DNA from: an uncultured Clostridia bacterium
GTDB taxonomy: Bacteria > Bacillota > Clostridia > TANB77 > CAG-508
Direction: 5' to 3'
NCBI GenBank assembly: GCA_947631185.1
Contig: CANRKJ010000026.1
Location: 1 to 35,102, forward strand
Length of the DNA: 35,102 nt
The notes beneath the pieces are model-generated. The model searched no databases and was not told the DNA's origin. It was given only the letters and a program-made list of their open reading frames with translations. Positions 13,120 through 20,878 of the stretch are shown in pieces. The position numbers and the translations under genes were made by a program. Numbering within the stretch: the stretch's first letter is position 1; the number at the start of each line of letters is the position of its first letter.

Positions 13120-15465
13120 ATGCCGATTCCACAAAGTAAATACGTTGATATTACTTCAGCGGTGGCAAATACTCAAGCGGTTGCTAATAAAGAGCTTATA
13201 CCAAGGGTATTAACCACAAACGAAAATTTCGCCTACGGGCAAGTTTACGAATTTACATCAGCTAATGAAGTAGGCGCATTGGCGGGTTATAGTTCAACCG
13301 AGTATGCTTTAGCAAGTATATATTTCGGTTGGGTATCTAAAACCGCGACAAGCCCAAAAAAAATATCATTCTTTAGATATAGAATAAATGAAGCAACAGC
13401 GCCATTTTTAAACGGTATTGCGCCTGTAAGCGTTGTACAACTAGCAAAAGTTAACAATGGGTCAATAACTGTTTATTTAGGTGATACTTCGTTTACATTA
13501 AACAATCTTAATTTTTCGAGTGCGCAAAGTTATGCAGATATCGCGCAAACTTTACAAACTGCCCTACAAGCTAATACACAAGGCGGTGCACTGTATACCC
13601 AAGCAACTGTTTCATATACAAATAATACCTTTTTATTGACAGGCGGTGTCAAAGGCGCAAATAATATAGCTTTACCAACTGGACAAGATTTTAATTATAA
13701 TGCGTACCCAATCGAAAATACGACAATTAATTTAGGTTATACAAGCGTACAAGGAAGCGCACAAAGTTACGTACCCGAATTAACTCAAATTATTGCAAAT
13801 GAAACATTAGATGAAAGCACAGCACAACCAAATCAATGGTTATATACAGGTGTGAGCGTTACATCTTATGAAGTTAAAAAAGATAATCAAACGGGATATA
13901 CAACAGTTCAAGGCGTTCAAAATGCTTATGTTACCGAAGAAACGCAAATTTATTTAGACGCTGGATGTACCGCAGAACTTGCGCAAGCAGGGAATGAAGA
14001 ATGGACTTATGTAGCAGACGAGCTAGGAAGTGCGCCCGTCACCCAAACTGTTTACAACGTTTTAGAATATGTCGTCACTCTTGCATATACTTCAACAGTT
14101 GCTGGAGAACAAACAACAAGCGGTTATACTTTAACGCAAACACAATCGGGCGAATATGTTCAAACTGGTGCTTATGTTGTTTTGGGTACAGGTCAACAAG
14201 TCCCTGCATTAGTTAACCAATGGAAAGCAAACGGACAAACAGCTATTGCTTACGAATTAAAAAACACAAGCGGATTAATATTGTATTCAAAAGTTGGCGG
14301 TACAATATCGGATGACGGCGCAGACCCGCTTTATACTGATATAAGGTGCGAAAATCAAGCGCAAGAAATAACAGCAAACGAATATAAATATACGGGCGTA
14401 AGTGTGACTACATATAATGTTGAAGCGATAAATTTTGAAGGTCAAGAAAATCTTTTTGAAGATAGCGCTTTATTAACGCCTTTAACAACACAATTAAATT
14501 TTCAATATTATGGTGATACTGTGGTTAATACGGTTAAATTACCTGACGCTCTAGGTTGGACAGATAGCGCAACCGTAAGCAACGGTCTGGACTTAAGCAC
14601 AATCAACCAAGTATTAGATAATATGGTTGATTTATCAACAAACTTTTTAACATACGGTTTTATAAATTACGCAGACGCAGTAAATAATATATCTGCAATC
14701 GGCGCTTGGAATGATGAACATAACAACGACTACAGATTTTGTTTTGATGTTTCAGCGCAAAATTATCAAGATGTTATTAATGTAGCTAAAGGATTTACAG
14801 GATTAACAGCGCATTATAATATAAACTACGGTTCAGGCGTACCTGCTTGGATAATGAGCGCTATATTACCTGCAACGACAAACTATTCAAAAGATAACGG
14901 TGTTAAGTCTTATATGTTCCAGCAATTCCCGTCAATGCCTGTAAGTGTTGGAATTAGCGGTGACGGTTCGTTATATCAAACACTTGACAACCTCAATATT
15001 AACTATAACGGACAAACTCAGAAAAGCGGTTCTATATTGGCATTTTTTCAAGACGGTTTCAATACAAACGGAGTTGACACAGCCGTATTCGATAATGAAG
15101 CGTGGTTAAAAGATAGTATTTCAACTGATGTTATGAATATGTTTATTGGGCTTGATAATGTCAGCGCTGATAAATCAGGGTTAAATATAATGACGGGAAT
15201 ATTAAATGCTAATTGTGAAAAAGCATTAAAAAATCACGTTTTCGCAATCGGAAAAACATTAAATTTAACCGCACAAGCGTATATTACTCAATTAACAAAT
15301 GATGAAAATGCTTGGTTGGATGTACAAAATAAGGGCTATTGGTTCGATATAGTCATCAACACCCAAACATCAGGTACAACAACGCGTTATGTAGCAGAGT
15401 ATATTTTAATTTATTCTAAAAATGACACAATTAGAAAAGTTATTGGCTCTGATATATTAATTTAA
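13120..15465 (+). CDS. Tail sheath protein (DUF3383-like) with large inserted region
   Basis: The protein has 781 residues; DUF3383-type sheaths are usually about 350-500. The N-terminal ~200 residues (with LTTNENFAYGQVYEFTSANEV and an Ig-like LTVYLG-type fold around 110-190) and the C-terminal ~310 (from LPDALGWTDSATVSNGLD, about residue 472, through ILPATTNYSKDNGVKSYMF to a final RYVAEYILIYSKNDTIRKV) match a normal sheath. Residues about 200-470 are an insertion rich in Tyr, Thr, Gln and Val, with a repeated motif YTGVSVTSYEV and YTGVSVTTYNV. The insertion should lie on the outside of the sheath. Strong SD (TAGGAG); a terminator follows the gene. Confidence 0.88.
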   Translation: MPIPQSKYVDITSAVANTQAVANKELIPRVLTTNENFAYGQVYEFTSANEVGALAGYSSTEYALASIYFGWVSKTATSPKKISFFRYRINEATAPFLNGIAPVSVVQLAKVNNGSITVYLGDTSFTLNNLNFSSAQSYADIAQTLQTALQANTQGGALYTQATVSYTNNTFLLTGGVKGANNIALPTGQDFNYNAYPIENTTINLGYTSVQGSAQSYVPELTQIIANETLDESTAQPNQWLYTGVSVTSYEVKKDNQTGYTTVQGVQNAYVTEETQIYLDAGCTAELAQAGNEEWTYVADELGSAPVTQTVYNVLEYVVTLAYTSTVAGEQTTSGYTLTQTQSGEYVQTGAYVVLGTGQQVPALVNQWKANGQTAIAYELKNTSGLILYSKVGGTISDDGADPLYTDIRCENQAQEITANEYKYTGVSVTTYNVEAINFEGQENLFEDSALLTPLTTQLNFQYYGDTVVNTVKLPDALGWTDSATVSNGLDLSTINQVLDNMVDLSTNFLTYGFINYADAVNNISAIGAWNDEHNNDYRFCFDVSAQNYQDVINVAKGFTGLTAHYNINYGSGVPAWIMSAILPATTNYSKDNGVKSYMFQQFPSMPVSVGISGDGSLYQTLDNLNINYNGQTQKSGSILAFFQDGFNTNGVDTAVFDNEAWLKDSISTDVMNMFIGLDNVSADKSGLNIMTGILNANCEKALKNHVFAIGKTLNLTAQAYITQLTNDENAWLDVQNKGYWFDIVINTQTSGTTTRYVAEYILIYSKNDTIRKVIGSDILI

Positions 15466-15498
15466 ACTTAACCTCTTTCTCTTCAAATATTCGACTAT

Positions 15499-15535
15499 TG
15501 TAATATAGGATATTGTCCTATATTACACTTTTTTT
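15499..15535 (+). terminator. Intrinsic terminator after the sheath gene
   Basis: TGTAATATAGGA (15499-15510) and TCCTATATTACA (15516-15527) form a perfect 12-bp stem with a 5-nt loop, followed by C and seven Ts. It lies inside the late operon, between sheath and tube, so it probably works as a partial terminator that sets the sheath to downstream ratio. Confidence 0.8.
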
Positions 15536-15562
15536 AATTAAAATTTATAGGAGTTATATAAA

Positions 15563-16003
15563 ATGCAAGATACATCAAGCGTAGGTTTGTTAGTAAGGTT
15601 AACAGCTTCGGTCACATTTCCTTTAGGTATTAATATTACGGCATTTCCGGAAGATAACGACGTAGGCGTTACGGGTTCAACCGAAATAGCAGGGCACGCG
15701 AGCGGAATTAACGGCGATTTAATAACTTGGTGCGTGGCAAATGGAATAGAAACACAAGTACCAGTTATTCCAAATACCGTAGATGAAAGTTTAATGGATA
15801 TTTTATTTCAAGCAAATAGAGTTTCAAAAAATCGCTTTCCTAAAAAAGACATTATCAATATGACCGTTACAAATCCTGTAACTGCTGTTTCTAAAACATA
15901 TAAAAACGGTAAAATGTTAAATGCGCCTGCTGGATATCAATATGGCGGTGACGGCCGTATAAAAACAAAAGTTTATACATTCGTTTTTGAAGACGTGGTA
16001 TAA
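15563..16003 (+). CDS. Tail tube protein
   Basis: The protein has 146 residues, with TAGGAG upstream. It lies directly after the sheath and before the tail assembly chaperone, which is the tube position in myophages. Features are a beta-rich fold, ITAFPEDNDVGVTGSTEIAGHA in the first half, NMTVTNPVTAVSKTYKNGKML in the second, and an ending GGDGRIKTKVYTFVFEDVV that closely recalls tube proteins ending in a 'GR.KTK.Y.F.F' strand pair. It would form the inner tube through which DNA passes. Confidence 0.85.
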   Translation: MQDTSSVGLLVRLTASVTFPLGINITAFPEDNDVGVTGSTEIAGHASGINGDLITWCVANGIETQVPVIPNTVDESLMDILFQANRVSKNRFPKKDIINMTVTNPVTAVSKTYKNGKMLNAPAGYQYGGDGRIKTKVYTFVFEDVV

Positions 16004-16029
16004 TTTAATAAAAATAGGGAGTTTTAAAA

Positions 16030-16461
16030 ATGAATAATGATATTCCGAAACTTGAAGCTAAAGAGATAGAAATTAACGGCTACAAGTTCACAATAAGCAA
16101 AATGCCTTCTACTATTGCACAGCGTGTTTTAATGCAAATACCAACGGGTTTAATTCCTATCATATCAAACTTTACAAATGCTGAAAATGCGGTATTTGAA
16201 ATGCTTTCATATTGCGATAGGGTATACCCTGACGGGCGCGTAGTAAAGTTAATAAATAGGGCGATAATTGATAATAATGTCCCCGATTTACAAACTTTAA
16301 TGCAGTTAGAAAAGGAGGTTTGGGAATATAATTACGATTTTTTAGACTTTGGCGCTCTTGCGCCTTTCTTGAAAAAGTGTCTTTACCGTGTCGAATCGAA
16401 TCTTTCCAAAACATTGACGGATTTATTGGACAAATTATTGTCAGTGGCAGGGCAACGTTAA
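16030..16461 (+). CDS. Tail assembly chaperone, first frame (gpG-like)
   Basis: The protein has 143 residues when read without frameshift. It begins with an acidic, beta-rich part (KLEAKEIEINGYKFTISKMPS) and continues as helices (VFEMLSYCDRVYPDGRVVKL, LQTLMQLEKEVWEYNYDFLDF). Position between tube and tape measure, size, and the overlap with a second open frame identify the gpG/gpT-type chaperone that coats the tape measure during tail assembly. A slippery heptamer at 16338-16344 directs a -1 shift (separate entry). An AGGGAG-type ribosome site precedes the ATG. Confidence 0.85.
   Translation: MNNDIPKLEAKEIEINGYKFTISKMPSTIAQRVLMQIPTGLIPIISNFTNAENAVFEMLSYCDRVYPDGRVVKLINRAIIDNNVPDLQTLMQLEKEVWEYNYDFLDFGALAPFLKKCLYRVESNLSKTLTDLLDKLLSVAGQR
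16338..16344 (+). promoter_or_regulatory. Programmed -1 frameshift site T TTT TTA
   Basis: In the chaperone frame the codons are GAT TTT TTA GAC, giving the classical slippery heptamer T-TTT-TTA. The -1 frame is open from 16332 to 16580, so the heptamer lies at the start of the allowed window. A second, weaker candidate is G-AAA-AAG at 16371-16377. Confidence 0.8.
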
Positions 16462-16580
16462 GGGAATTACAGACAGTATATACCTTAGAAGACGCAATGA
16501 AAATTTTTGAAGCTGAAAATATTTCCAAATACAACGAGTATCTTATAACTAAGGCTTTAAACAAAAAAAATGGCAACTAG
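16344..16580 (+). CDS. Tail assembly chaperone, -1 frame extension (gpT-like)
   Basis: After a -1 shift at the slippery site, translation continues for 78 residues, making a fusion of about 183 residues. The extension has RATLRELQTVYTLEDAMKIF followed by a Glu-rich helix, which resembles the C-terminal part of other myophage and siphophage fused chaperones (a short helix, then Y-x-x-E-D). It has no good start codon of its own with a ribosome site; a GTG at 16377 exists but would cut it. The end overlaps the tape measure start by 11 bp. As in lambda, the fusion would recruit the tape measure to the tube protein. Confidence 0.78.
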   Translation, partial: RLWRSCAFLEKVSLPCRIESFQNIDGFIGQIIVSGRATLRELQTVYTLEDAMKIFEAENISKYNEYLITKALNKKNGN

Positions 16581-18054
16581 TAGCGCACAATCTGAATATC
16601 AATTTGTTATAGACTTTGTGTCCGAAGGGCTCAAAGAAATGCTTTCGCTTGTCGGTGATGTAGACGAAAGTTTGAAATTGTTTGAAAAATCCGAATATAA
16701 TACGGAAAAAGCAAACGAAAAATTAAACGATTCTCTAAAAGATACTGACAAAATATTAAAAAATACAAATGATAAACTGAATGAAGCAAAAAACAAATTA
16801 AATCAAAATACCGATTCAGCGTTAAACAATGCAAATGCTAATAACAAAGTTGAAGGCAGTCTAAACGGAATATTTAAAAAACTTATTTCAATAGGCGCAA
16901 TTTATTCTTTAGCCCATAAGGCTATGGATTTTTATAATGAAGGTCTTCAAATGGATGAACTGGCTAAAAAGACAGGGGTTTTAAGAGATGAGCTTCAAAA
17001 TATTGCACAGGCTGGAAAAGTATTTAACATTTCAACTGAAACAACGGCAAGCAGTATAACAAAGGCACAAGAGTATTATAAAAAGACATTTGGGGTAAGC
17101 ACAACGGGCGAAAATGCCTATGAAGCAATCGCTAAAAAAATGCAAGGTATGAGTGCCAGACAGCAATACGAGTTTGGGGCGTCTATTGGACTTGATGAGG
17201 GTACTATTGCTTTATTATCTCAAGGTGTCGAAAGTTATAAAGAACAATTAAAAGAAGCGTCTAATTACAAGTTGTTTGATGAAGACGACTTGAATAAAAT
17301 GCGCGAATATAGGCAAAATATTGGACAATTAAGACTTGGTTTTAATCAGTTTTATGCAATTATGGCGCGCGCTCTTTTACCTGCCGTAAATGCTATTTTA
17401 AAGCCAATAGGACAATTTTTTAAATTTTTATCAAATCACGAAGGTTTAGTTAAATCCATTGCATTATATGCAGGACTGGCGGGTGTATTAATCGGCTTGC
17501 CAAAAATAATAGGATTAATTACTACTGCTTGGAAGCTATTAAATACCGCTTTTTTGGGCTTACCTATAGGGTGGGTAGTGGCAGGAATTACCGCATTATT
17601 TTTAATCATTAACGATTTTATTAATTTTTTGCAAGGCAATAATTCGGTTATTGAAAAAGTATTAAAATCGTGGGGCGTTGATGTAGAAAAAGTAAGAAAA
17701 ACTTTTAACACATTTTTCAATGATGTAGCAAAAAATGTATTAAAATTTATAGAGCGGTTTAAACAAGTGCTTGATTTGATTGAAAGAGTTAGACGCGCAC
17801 AGTTCAAACTGGACGATACGGCAAATAATAATAATAACTTAAATACTTTACCTGCGGGCAGTAGGTTATATTCTACCCCACAAGACCGCCCTGTAAATCA
17901 AAGCACGTTTAATGATAGACCAAGTAATTACAGCCGCACTACGAATAATAATAAAAATGTTAATATCGCTACGGTAAATATTCAAACTCAAAATATGACC
18001 CCTGCAGATATTAAGCGTACAATTTCAAGTATTGATAACGGCATAGCGGGTTAA
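16570..18054 (+). CDS. Tape measure protein
   Basis: The protein has 494 residues, short for a tape measure; at about 0.15 nm per residue it predicts a tail near 75 nm. The N-terminal third is coiled-coil and rich in Lys, Asn and Asp (LFEKSEYNTEKANEKLNDSL, DKLNEAKNKLNQN). Two hydrophobic segments follow at about 300-320 (GVLIGLPKIIGLITTAWKLL) and 330-355 (LPIGWVVAGITALFLII), the usual membrane-penetrating part. The C-terminus is Asn/Arg/Ser-rich. It fixes tail length and is ejected first. Its start overlaps the chaperone -1 frame. Confidence 0.88.
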   Translation: MATSSAQSEYQFVIDFVSEGLKEMLSLVGDVDESLKLFEKSEYNTEKANEKLNDSLKDTDKILKNTNDKLNEAKNKLNQNTDSALNNANANNKVEGSLNGIFKKLISIGAIYSLAHKAMDFYNEGLQMDELAKKTGVLRDELQNIAQAGKVFNISTETTASSITKAQEYYKKTFGVSTTGENAYEAIAKKMQGMSARQQYEFGASIGLDEGTIALLSQGVESYKEQLKEASNYKLFDEDDLNKMREYRQNIGQLRLGFNQFYAIMARALLPAVNAILKPIGQFFKFLSNHEGLVKSIALYAGLAGVLIGLPKIIGLITTAWKLLNTAFLGLPIGWVVAGITALFLIINDFINFLQGNNSVIEKVLKSWGVDVEKVRKTFNTFFNDVAKNVLKFIERFKQVLDLIERVRRAQFKLDDTANNNNNLNTLPAGSRLYSTPQDRPVNQSTFNDRPSNYSRTTNNNKNVNIATVNIQTQNMTPADIKRTISSIDNGIAG

Positions 18055-18055
18055 T

Positions 18056-18625
18056 ATGAATATATTAGCAAGTTTAATTCAATTAACGAACAAGGTTCTT
18101 GTCTTGTCGAATGAAGGAGCAACAATTAAAAAATTCGTTGCTTATTCTGACAATAACCCTATATTAGAAGAATTGGAAATATTAAGCTCTGATATTCAAG
18201 ATGAGTCAGAAATGTTTCAACATCCAATTGAAAGCGGGGCAAGCATAACGGATAGCCGTATTTTAACGCCTAATATAGTTAATATAAATGCTCTTATATC
18301 TTTCGATGACAGCGAAACATTAACAGACCTTGAAAATTTATATATTAATGCTACGCCTTTAAAAATTCGCGCGGGCAATAAAGTAATTGATAAAGCTATT
18401 ATTAGTGCAAAGCCGAATGCGATAGATTCAGAAAGATGGGACAAATCTGCTTACGATATAGTATTTAGTGAATATTTTGAAGTTAGCCCCGTTTATGTAG
18501 AAATGCCCAAAAGTGCGAATAAATCAAGTGTTTCACGAGTTCATAGCGGGATTAAAAAATCTACTAATAAACCTGTTAAAAAAAATTCGTGGGCATATTC
18601 TGCTATATTTGGGGGTAGAACTTAA
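18056..18625 (+). CDS. Baseplate protein, Dit-like
   Basis: The protein has 189 residues. After an N-terminal helix the pattern is beta-rich: EMFQHPIESGASITDSRILTP in two pieces, VNINALISFDDSETLTDL, and LKIRAGNKVIDKAIISAKPNAIDSE. The 'hPie.Ga.itDh.i..P' motif is common to Dit-like N-terminal domains of myophage baseplates, placed right after the tape measure. The C-terminal 35 residues are Ser/Lys-rich. It is expected to form the ring joining tube and hub. The start is 2 bp after the tape measure stop, and the stop overlaps the next start. Confidence 0.72.
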   Translation: MNILASLIQLTNKVLVLSNEGATIKKFVAYSDNNPILEELEILSSDIQDESEMFQHPIESGASITDSRILTPNIVNINALISFDDSETLTDLENLYINATPLKIRAGNKVIDKAIISAKPNAIDSERWDKSAYDIVFSEYFEVSPVYVEMPKSANKSSVSRVHSGIKKSTNKPVKKNSWAYSAIFGGRT

Positions 18626-18960
18626 TGTATGATATAGAATTATCAAATGAATATGCTAACCAAGAATTCAGCCTTCAAATTGATGAAATACCAAATATTA
18701 TAAATGTTTTATTACAAACTACGCCCGCTGGCGCTTTATTAATGACATTAAGTATAAATAGTAATATTTTAGGAAGTGCATTTATTTGTGCGCCTAATAG
18801 ATTGCTTGTTGAACAAAATTATATCATTGAGCAGTTAGGCGGTAATTTTATATTCCAGTGTGAAAATGACATTTATCCAAATTATAATGATTTTGGTACA
18901 AAATGTAACTTAAAATTCTTGTTATCAAGTGAAATAGCGGAAATACAAGCCAATGCGTGA
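18625..18960 (+). CDS. Baseplate plug protein (Pam3 gp18-like)
   Basis: The protein has 111 residues, with overlap to the gene before it (TAATG). The sequence is beta-rich: FSLQIDEIPNIINVLLQ, SINSNILGSAFICAPNRLLVEQ and GNFIFQCENDIYPNYNDFGTKCNL. A Gly-Gly-Asn-Phe followed by 'Y.dFG..c.L' near the end is what I recall of the small 'plug' proteins described in the Pam3 cyanophage baseplate. Position between the Dit-like protein and the hub supports it. Moderate confidence on the name, high that it is a baseplate gene. Confidence 0.65.
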   Translation: MYDIELSNEYANQEFSLQIDEIPNIINVLLQTTPAGALLMTLSINSNILGSAFICAPNRLLVEQNYIIEQLGGNFIFQCENDIYPNYNDFGTKCNLKFLLSSEIAEIQANA

Positions 18961-19789
18961 GAGAATATTATATTGTGAAGTTCAAACTGATGAAAACGAT
19001 ACGACACAATTAAAAAGACTGGAAGGGTTATATACAGTATTTAACGGCTCACGTAAAAAGGGCGATACAGCAAATGAAGCACAAATTCAGATTGAAAATT
19101 TAACTAATGCTGATATTCAATTTTTAAGCACATATTCAACCCCATATTTTAAACAAAACAGCAAAAAAAAATTAAGAGTATTTGCGGGGTATGGTGATAT
19201 TGGAAGCTCTTTAATATATGAAGGCGATATTGTAGAAGCAATACCAAGCAGTCAACCCGATACAACTTTAAATATTAAATCAATGGGGTTGTATTACGCG
19301 CAAAGAACGCCTGTTACTTTTAGTATTGAAAATACCGACAATCAAAAACTTGCACAATCAATAGCGGATGAATTAAATTTAAAATTTGACTGGGCACAGG
19401 ATAATCAAGTTAAAAATATTTCTTTTTTTCATTTTACCGGCTCTAAAGGTGAATTGATAAAAGAATATAATAAACAATCGGATGTATTATTGTATGAGGA
19501 TAACGGGGTTTTGCACGCCAGTGCTAAAAAAGTGCAAGCGCCGAGCGGATATGTTCCGTTAATATCTCAAAAAAGCGGGATGATTGGTATCCCTGAGCCT
19601 GATAAAATAGGGGTAAAGGTAAGAGTATTATTTAACCCGCAATATTCATTAAGCACTTGTTTTAAATTAGAATCCGAAAGGATGAGCGGACTAAACGGTA
19701 ATTATTCAATCTATCAAATGGATTATAGCCTTGCTAACCGCTCAACAGATTTTTATATTGACATTTTAGGACAAGCAATAGGCACATAA
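18953..19789 (+). CDS. Baseplate hub protein (gpD/gp27-like)
   Basis: The protein has 278 residues. Features: GSRKKGDTANEAQIQIENLTNADIQFL for the first hub domain (in pieces, about 32-58), then LRVFAGYGDIGSSLIYEGDIVEAIPS, typical of phage late-control/hub proteins ('vfAGYgd...iy.GdI'). The second half has LAQSIADELNLKFDW, a KQSDVLLYEDNGVLHA segment and a C-terminal tube-like barrel. It should be a trimer bearing the spike encoded next. It overlaps the plug gene by 8 bp. Confidence 0.82.
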   Translation: MRERILYCEVQTDENDTTQLKRLEGLYTVFNGSRKKGDTANEAQIQIENLTNADIQFLSTYSTPYFKQNSKKKLRVFAGYGDIGSSLIYEGDIVEAIPSSQPDTTLNIKSMGLYYAQRTPVTFSIENTDNQKLAQSIADELNLKFDWAQDNQVKNISFFHFTGSKGELIKEYNKQSDVLLYEDNGVLHASAKKVQAPSGYVPLISQKSGMIGIPEPDKIGVKVRVLFNPQYSLSTCFKLESERMSGLNGNYSIYQMDYSLANRSTDFYIDILGQAIGT

Positions 19790-19793
19790 TAAA

Positions 19794-20522
19794 ATGAGCA
19801 ACGAAGAAAATCAAGTTCAATTACCATTAAACCTGCCCGCAGATGATAACAGCACAGAGGGTTTACTTAATTTTTTCAGAAATAAAATCGGTATATGGAT
19901 TGAAAAAATTGCCCCTGCGCAGATTGTAAGCTATGATAGGGTAGCAAATAGAGCAGTTGTTAAAATTTTAAACAATGCAATAACTACAGACGGACAGGCT
20001 CTTGAGCGTAAAAATCTTATTAATATTCCTGTACTTCAATATGGCGGGGGCGGTTTTTTCTTTAATTTCCCAATAAAAGAAAATACTATAGGCTGGATAT
20101 GCGCGTGTGATAGAAATATTGACATTTTTAAACAAAATTACACACAATTTACCCCTTCGTCATTAGAAAAACATCAATACAAAGACGGCTTTTTTATACC
20201 TGATACTATAAAACCATTTAATTTTCAATTATCTGCAGAGGATGAAAATGCGGTTGTTTTAATATCGGAAGACGGATTAACTAAAATATCACTTGCGCAG
20301 GGGCAGGCAGTTATAACAGCTGAAAATATAACTTTAAACGGCACTAATGTTACGATTAACGCAACCAATATAACTGAAAACGGTACATTGACTGTCAATG
20401 GGGCAACTACTATAAATTCGGATTTAACTGCCACTGGTACTTGTACATTTAGCAATAAAGAATTTTTATCACATTTACATTCTAACGGTAATCAGGGGGC
20501 AAATACGGGGGGTGTTGTTTAA
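19794..20522 (+). CDS. Baseplate central spike (gp138/gpV-like) with HxH tip
   Basis: The protein has 242 residues. The first ~115 form an OB-like domain of the gp138 type (NRAVVKILNNAITTDGQ, INIPVLQYGGGGFFFNFPI, NTIGWICACDRNID). A beta-helix of short repeats follows (ENITLNGTNVTINATNITEN, then GTLTVNGATTINSDLTATG). The C-terminal tip is HLHSNGNQGANTGGVV with H227 and H229, the HxH motif that in P2 gpV and phi92 gp138 binds one iron ion from three chains at the needle point. It pierces the outer membrane, which supports a diderm host. Confidence 0.88.
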   Translation: MSNEENQVQLPLNLPADDNSTEGLLNFFRNKIGIWIEKIAPAQIVSYDRVANRAVVKILNNAITTDGQALERKNLINIPVLQYGGGGFFFNFPIKENTIGWICACDRNIDIFKQNYTQFTPSSLEKHQYKDGFFIPDTIKPFNFQLSAEDENAVVLISEDGLTKISLAQGQAVITAENITLNGTNVTINATNITENGTLTVNGATTINSDLTATGTCTFSNKEFLSHLHSNGNQGANTGGVV

Positions 20523-20878
20523 TGTTAACTTTTGCAATTAACGAAAATAACGATATATTCCTTGATAGTAACAATAATATTGCCCTAGCAACAAATTTAA
20601 CCGCAATGGGTAATATATGCGTTAATAAATCATTGACCCGTAAAGGTGAGGTTTATTACGATACCGATAAGGGTATTGATTTTTTTAATAGTGTTTTTGG
20701 TGAAATTGCAGATACATTAATTTTTCAAGCAGATTTAATAACACAATTAAAAGATACGGTTGATGTTATTGATATAAAGAATTATAATTATAGCATTACA
20801 ACTTCTAATAATTCACAAATATATAATTATAGCGTGGATGTTCAAACTAATTACGGAGTTATCCAATTAAATGGCTAG
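20522..20878 (+). CDS. Baseplate wedge protein (gp25/gpW-like)
   Basis: The protein has 118 residues. It begins with a short beta part NNDIFLDSNNNIALATNLTAMGNICVN, followed by RKGEVYYDTDKGIDFFNSVFG, and ends with beta strands (SVDVQTNYGVIQLNG). The 'GE..yd...Gid' pattern and its place between the spike and gpJ-like genes fit the gp25-like wedge protein that clips the first sheath ring to the baseplate. Its start overlaps the spike stop and its stop overlaps the gpJ start. Confidence 0.78.
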   Translation: MLTFAINENNDIFLDSNNNIALATNLTAMGNICVNKSLTRKGEVYYDTDKGIDFFNSVFGEIADTLIFQADLITQLKDTVDVIDIKNYNYSITTSNNSQIYNYSVDVQTNYGVIQLNG

